Below are positions 11,626-24,670 of a DNA stretch of 64,000 nucleotides, piece after piece. The translations under genes and the position numbers were made by a program. Origin of the DNA: Romanomermis culicivorax (taxonomy: Eukaryota > Nematoda > Enoplea > Mermithida > Mermithidae); the NCBI GenBank assembly GCA_963922205.1, contig CAWUHX010000345.1, positions 124,001-188,000 on the forward strand, given 5' to 3'. Numbering within the stretch: the stretch's first letter is position 1; every line of letters starts with the position of its first letter. The notes under the pieces were generated by a model that saw only the letters and a list, made by a program, of their open reading frames with translations, made no database searches and was not told where the DNA came from.

Positions 11626-13470
11626 CATTGTTCGTTGGAAGCATGGCCGTCTAAAGATCATACGACAATCTTGCTGAACGAGCGAAGAAAATGAGTTTCC
11701 TGCTGTATTTAACCTTGCTAGAGACATTATCTGAATAAATAAACGTAACTACCATTCACTGAATTTAGCCTAAAAACAATCAACCTTCGGCTAGTTTTTC
11801 CCCTGCCTCCAACCCGGAGATTGGAAAAAGGCCGAATTTGACATATCCGGAGTTGGAGCTCCGGCCGATTCCCAATCTCCAGTTCTATAGTGACGATGAA
11901 AATCGTCCAATCTTATGGCGAAAATGTGCAAGAAAATTCACTTTTTGACCTGACACGAAAACTTAATCGATAAAGCCCGTATGCCAGAAAGTGGAGTAGA
12001 ATACTCCTCGGAGTAGCCTACTCAGGGGAATAACTACTCCTCGGAGTAGGCTATTCTGTTGATTTTCTTTTTCAGCATTCCAGAAAGTGGAGTAATGGCG
12101 GTGTTCGTATTCCGTGGAGTAAACAGTGGAATAGTGGCAAAAACACAAGAAAAAAGTCGCTACATTTTTCACAATAGATTTCTGCTGTTCTTCATGAGTA
12201 AATCTATTTTATCACTTCCCTGCAAGAACACTTTATGGACTTTATTGGTTTTTTTACAAGATGTTGTATTGCTTTTTGCTAATCTACATATTTGAACCCA
12301 GACATGCACGGCAAGAATTTTCCACGGGGAAGGTGCTTTTACTTTTTATCGAGGGGGGTGGGTGAGCAAAAAACAACAAAAAAATGTTCCGCAAGCTTGT
12401 TTTTCGTACAAGATACGCGTGAAAATCATCAAAAAAGCTGTAGTGGAAAAATTTCAGGGGAGTATTTGACAATTTTTTCGGGCCAGAGGGCCGCCCAGGG
12501 CAGAGGTTCCCAAGGTCAGATTTCTCAGGTAGGGGTAACGTGGAAAATTTGCGGGGGTAGTGTAGCTAAATGTCCACTAAACACGTCATTTTGTCTGAAA
12601 ATTAGGCAACCAGTGATCAATTTTGACGACCTTAGTTCGGGGTAATCCCCCCTCATGCCCCTCCCTATGGGGCAGTCTGGCCCAGAGTCTCAGGTAGGAG
12701 GGTTTTACTTTCATATGTGCATGTATGTTTGAAACTTGTTAGATGAGCATCAAGAAACAATGTGATAATTTTCCTATCTAAATTCGCGCTGTTGGTTTAT
12801 TAAATTTGTATCGTGGTCAAAACTTAAAAGTAACCACTATACATTTCGAATAAATCTGATCGTCGAAAAAGAACTCGCGGAACATTGTTTCCATGCTCGA
12901 TTTCCTCGTCCAAGTTTCCCAAAAAATCGATGGAATCAACGACTTCCTTAGTTATAGCACTAGGTTTTATTAGTTTTTTAGTCTTAACGGTAATAGTATG
13001 ACACGTAGGATTAAGCTACAGCTTACGGTGTTGTTCAGCTAAGTTTAACCTATTTGATGAAACCGAACCGTGTTCTACGCGTTTGGAAACGAGTAGTTTC
13101 TTATGTACTTTGATTTTCGGGAAATAATTTTGACCCATATTTGTTAATTATTACATAATCTGAAGTAAATTCTATCAGCAAACTTTTTTCACCAATTTTA
13201 TAGGGCATGCTGATTTTTTACGAGTTATTAAGCCTTCTTATCTATATGGACAAACTGGAAGTCTATTGAAGATTCTTGAAATTTTGGTTAATCAAAATAT
13301 CTGTTATTGATAGACTCATTGAGAAGATTCTACAAATATTTTCATATTTGTCTAAGAATTTATGGTGTTTATTCGGTGATAAAGCTGAAATCCTTGGACC
13401 CAAACAAAGCGTATGCGCAAGAACTGAGAATTTTTAATTAGTTTCCGCATCAACGTCCTCTATATTTTAG
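11626..13470. other. Upstream region of the GRAF-like gene
   Basis: The first BAR exons of the downstream gene should lie in or upstream of this stretch, but I could not identify them. Recognisable pieces are a CTCCGGAG-rich fragment at about 11,800-11,895, repeated GGAGTAG motifs at about 11,990-12,110 and the dispersed repeat at 12,480-12,695. Confidence 0.4.
12480..12695. repeat. Dispersed repeat, copy A
   Basis: About 180 bp match 21,780-21,955. Shared landmarks include CCAAGGTCAGATT, TCAGGTAGGGGTAA, GTCCACTAAACAC, CATTTTGTCT, CAGTGATCAATTTT and the C-rich end CCCCCTCAT...CCCCTCC with TATGGGG. Part of the same pattern recurs near 19,440-19,510. No coding potential is evident; family unknown. 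Confidence 0.6.
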
Positions 13471-16111
13471 AACTGTCCAACACACAACGAAATTTCGCGA
13501 AGACCTTGCACGATTTTAAATTCGAAACTATAGGATCCACCCAAACAGATGATGAGCGAATGATTGGTAACCGACAGTTTTCAACTGTATCGTAATTTTT
13601 TCATTTTCGGTTTTCCAGGCAACTGCCTTAAAGAATTCGCCGTTCTGATCAATCAGGTTGAAGATCAAAGGACTAGAATCGTAAAGTTATAAATTTTTAT
13701 ATTTTCGGATAATTCATGCTTATCAGTTTACCTTGTATACCAGCTTGAAGAAGCTGAAAAAAATTATATAGAGCCTATCAGAAGATTTAGAATCGATCGG
13801 ATTGGGAACGCGTTGCAGGTAATTTTTATTTTTCGAATAAATTGAGAATGGTAACGTTGAATTCAGGCATAAAGTCAGATTTTGAGATAGCGGTGAGGAT
13901 CAAAGTTTGCGATGGTGGGTTACTTAAGGTTTTTCGATAATCAGTTCTTTTCTCCAAAAAATCGCGAACCGTCTCATAGTGGGAGGGAGCAGTGCTGAGC
14001 AATGGCAGAAGTGCTAGCTGATTTGAAATTTCAGATTTTCGGTTGATTGCTTGATTTTCAAATTTTGGTTGCCAGTTTGCACGTCAAATTTAATACAATT
14101 TTTGATGTTTTTGCTGTGCCGGTTTTTGGCTAGGTTCAGAAAACGGAAAAGGAATGTAAGATAGGCCTTCTCCTTAGTGGTGTCTTGGACATAGTGTTAC
14201 AGTTCGTTCGCTCAGACCTGTCAACAAACTCCAAACTACAGTGAGCCAAAACGGGCCTCCACAGAGTTTGAAATTCAAACCCTATTAGCTAGAAGTGATC
14301 GCTCCGATCCTGCCTCAGTTCCTGCCCTCTGATCATTGTGCCCAGACTCTCCACACTGCAGTAATCGAGGATTAATTTGAAAGTAATATAAATAAAGGTA
14401 AAGAATGTCGAACGCAGCTAATTTGAATAAAATTCACATGAAATAAGTTTCGAACAGAGTTCGATCTGTTAGATGCAATATAGGTCGCTTTTGATGTGGT
14501 TTTAGGAATAAACAGATGGAGAAGGAAACAGTGGGTTCCATTTTGGGAAAGATGGGGCGTCAAAAAGTGAAGTGAGAAAGGGAGGGCGGAGGGAAGAGAC
14601 ACAGAGAAGGAAACCGAGTCTGGGGAAGGGGGGTGAGACGCCCGCTCTTCTCTACCCTACGAACGTCAAAGAAACCAAGCACAAAACGTGTTATGCAAAA
14701 CATGCAAAGTGACCGAAAGTCGCAACTATACAAAAGATAATATTTCATGCGAGATTTGTTTTATTTGGGGAAGTTTAATCCAGAAAAATATTGGAAAATT
14801 ATACAGTACCGGTTTTAGCTGAAGTGCGGTATACCAATGGTGTCGACGTTAATATACCAATATATCAAAACCAAGAATGAATATTCTCCAACACTCATCA
14901 CCTCTCAACTTCGTGATATATGAAAATACCCACCGTCAAACTGCCTATTTTCGCGCCGATCGCCAGACCAACGCTTTCCTGGTCGCGAAACTAGGCTATA
15001 CCGTATGCTAGGTGATTTTTCTAGTTTTTTAGTTGATAAACGACACTATCCATCTGGCCGAAAACATCAGCACGTCAAACATTGCCCATATCTGGAGGGA
15101 GCTCCATAAATTAATTTCTCAACATTCAAAATATTCGAGCAGGTGGGAGTTCAGATAGTGGAACTGAAAGTCGGGTTTTGGGGTTCTTCCCTTCCCCTAG
15201 TCCATGTATGAACCTTATTAAATGGTAATAATATCGGTACTTATGTACTTTATGGCCCGGCTTGTCGAATTTTTTTCAAGTTTTTTTACACTTCGGTATA
15301 TAAGATTAAGCCTTAGCCCAATACTAAGCCTATGCCTCGTGTGTGTAAACCATACAACCTATGCGTTAAAAAAACTAGGAAAAAATTCGATAGGCCATAA
15401 AGTGAATAAGTGCAAAAACGTCCCTCATCCATATCTATATAGGGTAGTCTGCTATGAAATCATCAGTCATAATGATATCAATTAAAAACTTGAAACTTAT
15501 TCAACAGGATGAAAAGAAGAAATTCGAAAAGTCTAGTGTAAAATTCTACCAATCATTAGAAAAACATTTACATTTATCGACGGTTCGACGAACAGATTTC
15601 AAAGAAGCCGATGCTGCTTTGGAAATGGAACAGCGGCATTTCTATCAAGCATCTCTGGACTACGTCTTCGTTCTGCAATCTGTCCAAGAATTGATGAAAA
15701 TCGATTTTGTGGAGACAATTTCATCTTTTTTGTACAGTTGGTTCACGTTCTACCACGTGGGTATGTATTTAAAGATGCTGCATATAGTTCAAAATTCGTC
15801 CATTCAACTAATCAACTAGTACAGTGAAAATACTACAACCTTTGATAATTTCTGATGATAGTGTGGACTTCAGCCAAAAATTTAAAATATGTCTTTTGTC
15901 CATCTCTATCCGTCTTTTTTTACAGGTCATGTTTTACACGAAGACTTCAAACCATATTTGGACAACGTACAAAAGAGAGTTCAAAAGGTATAGGTTCATC
16001 AATGACCGCTTATTTGTAACAAAATATCAATAGTTCATCTTATTCTAGGCAAAAGATAGTTTCCTGGCTACGCAACAAGAAACCGAAGAGTTGAAGTCGA
16101 AAATGCTAAAT
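13471..16111 (+). CDS. BAR-domain exons of the GRAF-like gene
   Basis: Six exons cover the BAR coiled-coil helices. 13471-13566 encodes [15 protein letters not shown] followed by TQTDDE, the GRAF IGD-TDDE signature. 13619-13680 encodes [17 protein letters not shown], and 13744-13818 encodes [13 protein letters not shown]. 15508-15760 encodes the [19 protein letters not shown] helix and [10 protein letters not shown], ending FTFYH. 15926-15987 and 16049-16111 finish the helix. Phases agree across the first five exons. The last donor (gttcgt) is weak, so the end at 16111 is approximate. Introns are small except for one of 1.7 kb (13819-15507), in which I see no exon. Confidence 0.88.
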
Positions 16112-19100
16112 GTTCGTAGCTGCTGTGTAATCGCTGTTTCCATCTTTGTTTTCCTGCATGCTTCTTAGACCCTGCTTTCTGTGCAAAAATTAGAAGCTAG
16201 GAGCTGATGCTTTTCGGCTTGGGATTCTGTCCTTTCCATTTTTCCCATTAGAATATCGTAACTACTTTTTAAAACGAAGTTCTCTCCCATAGAATCCTGT
16301 CGATTATTGTGCTAACAAATCAAACGTCAAGCAAGGCTATTTATTTCTATTGGAGAAAAGTATTTTATTTTTATGATAATTATCCTTACACTACTCATTG
16401 TTACAGATGGTAATTTTTTTAGAAAATCTCGGCACTACTTGGACTAAGCATTATTGCGTCTATCAAAAGGAGACGAGGATCTTCACATTCATTCCATTCT
16501 CGCAAACTAGCAAACAGGATTTTAAAGGAGCTTTCGTGAGTCATTTTTCTGTTGAATACATGAATATACATTGTGTAACAAAGCTTTTTCTCTTAGAATC
16601 AAGTTTGCCATGTTAAACTCAAGTCTTGTCACAGAAGAGCGTCAGACTCTATCGATAAAAGGTTTTGCTTCGATATTTTTACAGACAGGTGAGGAAAGCC
16701 TTATGTTTTTCATTTTTCATACATTCGAAGCAAAATCTCTGTTGTATTTCTTCCCGTAAAATCCTCAATCCTTTAGGACCATTAGCCTACTGTTAATTCA
16801 GCTCCCACATAGTCGATATATGGTAAAATCACCATGATGCACAATTTTTATTGTCAAGATTTATTCGTTTTTCCCCATAGGATTTTATTAAATTTATCTT
16901 TCCAGGGGTAATGATGCACTAACTTTGCAAGCGTTATCCGAAGATGATAGAAAAGTTTGGCTGGACGCTTTAGACGGAAAGGAACCGGTACTACTTTAGT
17001 CTGAAGATTTTACATGATTAAAAAGTTCGTTTCTGTTCCCCCAGGTATACAGCCCGTCGTCTGGACCGCCGAAAAATTATGAAAGTAAACATGTGCTACA
17101 TACGGCTGTTAGCGTACAATTATAAATCAAATTTTATTGTGATATAGAAAGTTCAGAAAGCGTATCCTAGTCTTGACATATATTTGTGTTGAATCCAGAG
17201 TATCACTTAGCCCTGCCATTTTTCAGCAACGCTGAATGATATTGGCTTCGATTTTATTAAATTATGTTTAACGGCAATAGAAGATAAAGGTATAAATTGA
17301 TTCGGGCTTCTTTTCTTGGTTAGAAGATTATGCAACTTCAGGCTTAAGCGAACAAGGCTTATATAGGAATTGCGGTGTAACGTCGAAAGTTCAACGTCTT
17401 CTACAAATTGGCATCGATAGAAAGCAGTTCGAAAAATTGAATCTCGATGATGATCGCGAATGGGAGATAAAAACTATAACCAGCTCTATCAAAACCTTTT
17501 TCAGGTAAGATAGTTCATTGATATCGCCCGCGATTTACGTACATATGTAGATGCACTTGAGTGTATTCGCTGAATTGAGTGTCATACGAAAATGATGAAT
17601 CAAAACTTGTGTATAAATGTTTTGACGATAGTAGGGTTTCCACAATGATGATATCTATTTTTTGCTGTTATCTTATGGAGAAACTTTTGCCTTCAGAAGA
17701 GATAATAAACGATAAAATATAGTGACTGTCGAACTTTTGAGACTCATCATATGTTTCACCAACTTGTGCAAATTATTCAATATTCGGACTTAGTTTATAT
17801 TCGACTTTATAGAAACCTTCCTGATCCACTTATGACATTCGAATTGTACAGCCAATTCGTTAATGCTGCCAAATTAGACAATCAGCAAGAGCGATTGGAA
17901 CATATTCATTATTATGTGCATAAGCTGCCGTCCGACCATTTTAAAATGCTCAAATTGCTTGTAGATCATTTAAGAATGTAAGAATATTTATAGCTGACAG
18001 GGAAGTTTTACACTCTAGTGAAATGTTTTGTGATACTTTCCATTGCTGTGCCGAAGCTCTTGCTCTTTGCGACAATATGCCAACTATCAATGGGTGAGTT
18101 TCTCGGAGAGTTTTATTGAACAGTGTTTCTTCAAATCGAGTTAAAACTCAGTTTAATAAAACTATTATTACAGCAGTCCAAAATGTCTTCCTCGAAGAAG
18201 GCTTTCACGATAGTTTTATCAAACTTGGTTCAACGGCATTAAATTCACTTTGAAAGTTTTTCACCCTATTAAAAGAGACATTTCTGACGAAAAATATATG
18301 TTGTACAAAAAGAGTCATACAATACTCAGCCGCCGTTTATTCTACACAGTAGCATCTCGTGTTCCAAAAAAAGCGACAAGAAATCGGCTATTCAATTAAA
18401 CGTCAGAAAATTAATGGGCTGTTTACACTTTCAAACCTACCTGAGCGAGGGTCTGAAAATCGCATGCAGTTTGAAAAGTCAGTTTAACGGTTACAACTCA
18501 GTTGAACAGAAACCGCGTCCATGAAACTGAAAAAAAATTTAAACTGAGTTAGTGATCAGCCGGAGAGAGGGTAAAAACTGACCGAAGGCCGTAGGTTTTA
18601 GGTCTAATTTAGTATGCGTTAGTTACGTTCCTTCAATCAAAAAACGTTTCTTATATGGTAAAATAAGGCAAATAACTGATTTTTTTCCTGGCATGTTCAG
18701 CAAGAATGTACAATGATCTTTAGACGGCCATAATTCAACAGAACTATGATACACTCTTAGCATGATATTTTGGCTCGACTCGCATGAATAAAATGTTGAT
18801 GAAGATATATAACGTCGTTATATCATTCTTGTGATGAATGATTTGTCTTGAACTGGGGAACTGAGCTGAAAGATCATTGGTGGACGATAATACTAGTAGT
18901 TTGCAGAAAAATTATCGTATCCCAGGAGGCAGACGTCCCCAAGATTAGAAATCTAGATAGGGGTAAAATCTTACATGGGTGACGGTAGTGCTTACTCCCG
19001 CACTCCCTCCGTGCCGTGATCTTTTCTATTCAAAAAAAAATTTGGGAAGCTCACTCCATTGCCTAATCCGTGGAATTACGAATAGAATCCGGTGCGAGGC

Positions 19101-22100
19101 GTCATGCAATTTTTCTGATTCTGTAGTCTCGACAAAATCCCTTTCTTCTTTTTTGCACAGACGTGCCAAAAGGTCCTCATACGGAGCCAAAAATGTTCAA
19201 AAACCAGTAGTGCTTTGCAGCTGTAAATTTTTCCAATTTCACACATCAAAATCAGCTATGCAATACATACATTTTCAAAACTCTCAAGCTGACGTGACCA
19301 CAAACTCTCAAAAACGCTACCCAATCTCACCCATTTCCTTTAAATTGGCTTACCCATTATGACACTTCCCATAATTTTGTGTACCAGCTAGTCATTTTTT
19401 CCCATTCCACTTGACCAATGAGTTATTCTTACCGAGGTGGTAATCTCCAAACCTTAGACCGGGGTAATATCCTCCATACCCCCAACCCCTCGATGGGGTG
19501 GCTTGCCATGAAGTCATTCTTTAACAGCCTTGCTGTAACTTTAACTTTAACAGACACTTCAGCCTTGCCAAAGCAATGAGTACTATGACCTACTTCAAAG
19601 TGACGGAACGATATTTCCCAACTTCGATTGACATGCGCATGTTATAAAAGACTCTTGACCATACAGTTTAAAAGTTAAACAGTTACAACAATGCTATTCA
19701 TGATTTTTCTGCTCCCAAGAGTATCTAGTCTAGGCTTTCTGGGCCAGATTCGAGCCATTGGCTGCTTAAAATGACAATGGGTCTTAGGAGTCAATTTGGC
19801 TTATGGAAACTTTCATGTTTCGAAATCTCAAAATCTTTCCAGCCAAATAAGATATTTAATTATTCGTGTTGAAGCCTGGGTGTGCTCAGAACGCCTTGAA
19901 ATCTGTGAATATCACGTCGAGTCGCTGCATTCCTTTTGGGCAGTAGCGTCTGATTCCATATGGTTGAGAGATTCTCCTTTCTTATGTAGATGAAACTGTC
20001 AAAGAAACAATAAGTGTTGCACCCAAATTTTGCATTTTTAACTTTTGGCTTGGAAAATTTCAGCTTTGACTTGTGAAAATTCTGTCCTATAGGTCAAATA
20101 GCCTATGAGCTGGAAATAAAAAAAAGCTTATCAATTTAGAATATAGCAAAAAATACACTGTAGTCAGAAGAACAGACTATATTCTAGTGTCAGCCGAAGA
20201 AAGTTCCATGGAAAAGAGCGAAAAAATTCAAAACACTTCTTGATAAATATTATCCTAGTTCTTTAATGGTTTTAGTTTTTTATCATTAAATAGGTGGTGA
20301 TACAATTTTGGCATATTAAGAAACTTTCTTATACCGTGTTGATCCGACCGTTGTGTGCATTGGATTGGGACACAAATGGCCTCAGAATCACATATCTTTT
20401 CCAATTACGTTATTGTCATAAGCACAGGTCATCCAATTGTCCTTTCAGCTTGTATGGCAGACTTGATGTATGTTGAACCCCGGCGGGAGATAAAATTGAA
20501 CTTCTAGACGATTATTGGACTCACATAAGACCATCGGTAAACTGAGTTTGACCATAAACCGTCTTCGAGGAATTCACCCAATATCTATTTTATTCCGGAG
20601 AAAAACAGAGCAACTCGTTTTTTATTTCCAGTGTTTCCGAAAATTCGCATGACAATTTTATGACGATAGCCAATTTAGCCGTTTGTTTCGGGCCTACTTT
20701 AATGCGACCTAAAGAAGAAACCGTAGCCTCGATGATGGACATCAAATTTTGCAACATAGTGGTAGAAGTTTTAATCGAAAATAATGATCAGGTACCGACA
20801 ACTTTGAAAACTCCATTGCTGCCGAAATTCCTGCTTATATATAAGCTTTGAACAATTGTTTCGGATCTGATCAAAAAAATTTCAAAAAAAGTAGGCTGGT
20901 GTTTATCGGGGTGCAAAATGTTTGGTGAATATTTTTTTGCACAAATTGAAGGTTTTGACGGATGTTCAAAAGTTTTTGGTGCTGTCTTTTGCACGGCGCA
21001 AAGATCAGAACCAACTTTTGAAGCTGAAAATTGAGTTTGAAGCGTCTAAAATCTGAGAAATACTAAAAATATTCTGCCCTGACGCGCCGAACTAAATTCA
21101 TCTTGGTCATTACAACCGTTAACTTAATTTCAATCATTTTCTTGAGTGTTTGTGAACTTTTTATTGTTTATAAAGCAGTTTGTTAGATAATCTATGATTT
21201 TAAAAACCTGACATTCATGACCTCTTCAAAAAACAAAATTCAATTTCACTTCTTTCAGAGAAACTTTGTTTTATTACACTTTTTGAATTGTTTCAGTATT
21301 TCTTGAAAGTCAAACAAGAACAAAATAGTAATACCGTGTTTTGTACAGCAATACAAAATTTGGTGATTATATAAAGAGTATACAATTAGATTTTCAGCTT
21401 TTTGCATCATAGTTAATGCCAATATTGAATGTTATGGAAGAAAATACCTTTAGATTACTTGGCTTACGCTGGGTCGAAAATTATTCCTAGAATCCTTGTA
21501 CCGTGAATGTTTTTTTACAATATTTAACCTATTTGAGAAATAGAGTGTGGGAAATCAAAATTGAATAGAATGTTGATCTGCTAAAATATTTGGGACCTCA
21601 CTTTATTACGACAGATATTTTGCTCGCAACCAGTTGGCGTTTGCACGCCGAAGCCGCCGAAACCTGCACATTCCATTTCCATATCCGAAGAAAACGGTAG
21701 TAACCTTTCATTAGCTCAGTCTGCCTCCGTCAGTGGGTATTCACCGTCGAATAGATCTGACAGGTAAAATTATGAATGTCAGAGGCCCCCAAGGTCAGAT
21801 TCTTCAGGTAGGGGTAAAGTTGAAAATTTGCGGCGGTAGTGTAGTCCACTAAACACTTCATTTTGTCTCTAAATTAGGCACCCAGTGATCAATTTTTAGA
21901 ACTTTAGGCAGGGGTAATACCCCCTCATACCCCTCCGTATGGGGTAGTCTGATAAATGATATGATTCATTTTGGCTGAAGTCATCCTATATATCGATTTG
22001 AGAAGAATTGCATTTTTCTTTTCTTAGTGCAAGAAATAGTAACACGACCAATATTAGTTTATTGTAGTGTCTTAGATTTCAGACGTCTAACCATTTCAGA

Positions 22101-24124
22101 AAATAATGAATAAATTCGTCTCTGACGAATAAGCAGTGGTTACGATTCAAGTTTTATTTGCTAAAAATCTCTGGATGTAGTATACTGACAATTGTGGTCG
22201 TTATAATTCGGTCTTCTACAGTGGAAAAAACTGTCATTATTGAAAGTACAGTCGAGAGCAGTGTTTTTTTTTAGCGCGGCGCTGATGAAAATTTTTTGCG
22301 CTAATGAAAAATGAACGTAAACATACCTGCGCTAATGAAAAATAAACGTAAAAATTTTTTTAGCGCCAGCGCTAACGGGAGTGACGCTAAAATAACACTG
22401 GTCGAGAGAAATATTGTTTGAAATTTGTAGTTCAGAAAGGAAGACCACAGCTTCTTAAGTGCTTGTTTGAATTTCTGGTCCGTTGATACACCGTGGAGGG
22501 GGTGTTTGAGTTGAAATTTCGGTCGAAAATCCATGAGTATTTTTTATTCAAGCTATTTGAACGATAGGATAAACTGCACCTCAGGTGGATATTCTCCATC
22601 CTCCTATTTCACGTATGTCCATATCCATCCCTAATCAGTAATTTTTTCATTGTATTGAGATAACTTTTTCTGTCCTTACAGCCACGAATCTATTGGTTTC
22701 AGTGGAAATACCGGTGTCAGTAATCCAACTTATGCAACAACGATCCATTCGAAACTCAGGCCTACAACTGTTTACAATTCTACCGGTAAAAAGTCGTGAA
22801 TATTGGTTCATAAAAGTAGTACACGCTCTGTGCATACATCCAGGTGAACTTAGACCTAACGATCGCTCCTCGTATGATTCGCTCACGTCAGCTAATAGTT
22901 CTCATGCGCCGAAATCGCCTTCACCGAATCTCAGTCAAAACTGTAAGATCAAAAAAAAGAGTACTCGAATGTTTTTGTTATGTTGTAATTTGCTTGAATT
23001 TTGATAACGACAAGGAAGCTTATCAGCTTGATCTCTGAAAAGAAATCAAATATTGTTCCAGTTTTTAATCTAATTCAATCGAAGTTATCGGTTCTGACGT
23101 CGTAATTTTGTTTTGAAGGTCGAATGACAATATCCTATGCACCTGTGTATACTGGGGATAAGTGAGCTTTGAATTTGTCTGACGCATTTCAAAATTATAA
23201 CTTGCTAATTTTTGTAGGAACAGACGAAGGCCATCGAGTTCTGCAGCACAACCCAAGTATGTGTCCAACACAAGCTTTTATTTTCCTATGCAACGGATTG
23301 AAAATGAGCTTTTTCATCGCTTTTCAGTTTTTATAACATGCAACAGGGAATTTTATCAGGCTTGAATAGGATAAATAATTCATTGCAAATTCAGCCAAGG
23401 TAGATTGTATGTTTCGACTCGGCAGTAGCTAATGTAGTGGTTCATTCGCTTCAAAAAGTGTTTCTTATATGTAATGTCTCAACCTACACTTGTGTTTCAT
23501 TTTGTTGTTTTTCTAGCCGTCGAGTAAAAACTTTATACGAATGTATCGCCGAACACGAAAGTGAACTTTCGTTTCTACCCGGTCAAATATTGACCAACGG
23601 TGAGAACTAGAACAATTGATTGTGCACACACTATAAAACTGATTCGGTTGCGTTTAATAAATGATAGGAGTGTAGGAATGAATGGAAAAGCGGTCAAAAT
23701 TAAATAGTTCAGAAAAATGTTGTATTGGATCAATTTTATAAAAGCGTGTTCTACGTATGTTATGACATATCAAAGCGGATAAACGAAAATATAAGAACAC
23801 TCGTTCCATCCATGATCCTAAACAGTTTTGCGTTCGACACTTAATGAATCTTTTTGTTTATCTGACTGTTTTAAATTTTCAGTAGATTTCTTACCTAATC
23901 TTTCGGACTAAGACACGTTGTGTTCATACGATATTCGACCGTTTTTTCTGTTGAGGGTTTTATGATAGTGCCATATATATTCGAATCAAGTTGTCTGGCG
24001 TGTATACTTTGATTTTCTTCGACGTTTTTCAGTTTATCCATCAAAGGAACCCGGTTGGCTAATGGGTACATTGAATGGAAAAACGGGTATGGTGCCAGAA
24101 AATTATGTAGAAAATTTACCTTGA
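13471..24124 (+). CDS. GRAF-type Rho GTPase-activating protein (BAR-PH-RhoGAP-SH3), 5' end missing
   Basis: A spliced gene with domain order BAR, PH, RhoGAP, Ser-rich linker and SH3, as in the ARHGAP26/ARHGAP10/ARHGAP42 (GRAF) family. These proteins sense or bend membrane, act in clathrin-independent endocytosis and stimulate GTP hydrolysis by RhoA/Cdc42. Exons seen: 13471-13566, 13619-13680, 13744-13818, 15508-15760, 15926-15987, 16049-16111, 16407-16535, 16597-16688, 16906-16987, 17045-17084, 17227-17289, 17342-17504, 17813-17977, 20632-20791, 21297-21342 (tentative), 21634-21763, 22682-22785, 22844-22942, 23218-23256, 23517-23599, 24033-24124 (TGA). Most boundaries are GT-AG with agreeing phase. 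The C-terminal SH3 distinguishes it from oligophrenin. The first 60-70 BAR residues and the start codon are not identified. Family assignment is secure; paralogue assignment is not attempted. Confidence 0.92.
16407..17084 (+). CDS. PH-domain exons of the GRAF-like gene
   Basis: Exons 16407-16535, 16597-16688, 16906-16987 and 17045-17084 encode the PH domain that sits next to BAR in GRAF proteins and helps bind phosphoinositides. Visible landmarks are [40 protein letters not shown] and [20 protein letters not shown], the last being the C-terminal PH helix with its conserved tryptophan. Splice phases are consistent. The first PH strand (the GYL motif) is not clearly seen, so a short exon may be missing just upstream of 16407. 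Confidence 0.88.
17227..20791 (+). CDS. RhoGAP-domain exons of the GRAF-like gene
   Basis: Exons 17227-17289, 17342-17504, 17813-17977 and 20632-20791 encode the catalytic domain. The arginine finger lies in [16 protein letters not shown], where GLYR is the conserved motif. Later landmarks are [39 protein letters not shown] and [15 protein letters not shown], the last being the conserved helix that contacts the GTPase. Nothing essential is missing, so a functional GAP is expected. A 2.65-kb intron (17,978-20,631) separates the last two exons and contains only repeat-like sequence. Confidence 0.92.
21297..23256 (+). CDS. Ser/Pro-rich linker exons of the GRAF-like gene
   Basis: 21634-21763 encodes a [13 protein letters not shown] segment and [18 protein letters not shown]. 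22682-22785 encodes [20 protein letters not shown], and 22844-22942 encodes [20 protein letters not shown], which resembles the SLTS...SPNP segment of vertebrate GRAF1. 23218-23256 encodes [12 protein letters not shown]. The 46-nt exon 21297-21342 is proposed because it gives the phase needed between 20791 and 21634. The join 22942 to 23218 does not keep frame: it would create TGA. A micro-exon or another splice site is therefore missing. Low complexity and serine content fit a disordered phosphorylated linker. Confidence 0.65.
21780..21955. repeat. Dispersed repeat, copy B, in an intron
   Basis: This matches 12,480-12,695 over most of its length, including TCAGGTAGGGGTAA, GTCCACTAAACAC, GGGGTAATACCCCCTCAT and TATGGGG. 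It lies just downstream of the exon ending at 21763 and so is transcribed within the pre-mRNA. Confidence 0.6.
22259..22400. mobile_element. hAT-type MITE in an intron of the GRAF-like gene
   Basis: A 142-bp element bounded by inverted ends that begin CAGTGTT and share TTTTAGCG, with further internal GCGCTAATGAAAAATAAACG repeats. It is flanked on both sides by the identical 8-bp sequence GTCGAGAG (22251-22258 and 22401-22408). An 8-bp target duplication and CAGTG ends fit the hAT superfamily. It is too short to encode transposase, so it would have been mobilised in trans. Confidence 0.88.
23517..24124 (+). CDS. C-terminal SH3 exons and stop of the GRAF-like gene
   Basis: Exon 23517-23599 encodes [20 protein letters not shown], the ALYDY-like start of an SH3 domain with the acidic RT loop (EHESELSF). 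Exon 24033-24124 encodes [20 protein letters not shown] and ends PENYVENLP before TGA. The conserved W of GWL and the PxNYV motif form the proline-ligand pocket, which in GRAF family members binds FAK/Pyk2 and dynamin. Phase G|TT agrees across the intron. The protein ends a few residues after the SH3, as in vertebrate GRAF. Confidence 0.93.
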
Positions 24125-24646
24125 TGTACTTCATTCATTAGTTAGTTAATTTGGTAAATTCGTGCACACTCTGGGTAAGGGGGTAATATGTTTAAAACAT
24201 GTTTCACAGGAATCGGTTCAACTTAAACTGGATAAAGTTTTCTTTGTTATCCCTTTAAACCGACTCTGTGCTCATTGGAACTTAATGTTTGGAATAGCAT
24301 TTGTAGTCGAGACATTCTATTTTGACGAATAGTTAATACATTGATGATAAATATTTTATTTAATTATTTTAGCGATTTCATGCTGATGTGTCATTTATCA
24401 ATTTGTGTATGTTCAGACCGCTTATGGACGACTTTTTAGCTTTGTTAAGCATTTTCTCCTCATCGTCTTTTTTGTTTTGTTTAGTTAAGATTATAAATTC
24501 CTAAGATTTCGATTATTTTAGCTTATTGTTGTTTTAACGCTTCGTTGACATTTTTGACTGATTTTTGTTCAGTTTTTTTGTAGCCGTATAATGTATAAAT
24601 ACTATCTTAGTTGATGTAGTTTTCTCTTGCCGGATGTGCCAGCCAA

Positions 24647-24652
24647 AATAAA
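24647..24652 (+). terminator. Polyadenylation signal AATAAA of the GRAF-like gene
   Basis: An AATAAA hexamer lies about 520 bp after the stop codon, followed within 20 bp by GT-rich sequence. It is the best-placed signal, making 24,125 to about 24,670 the probable 3' UTR. Confidence 0.5.
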
Positions 24653-24670
24653 TGTTATTGTTGATGTAAC

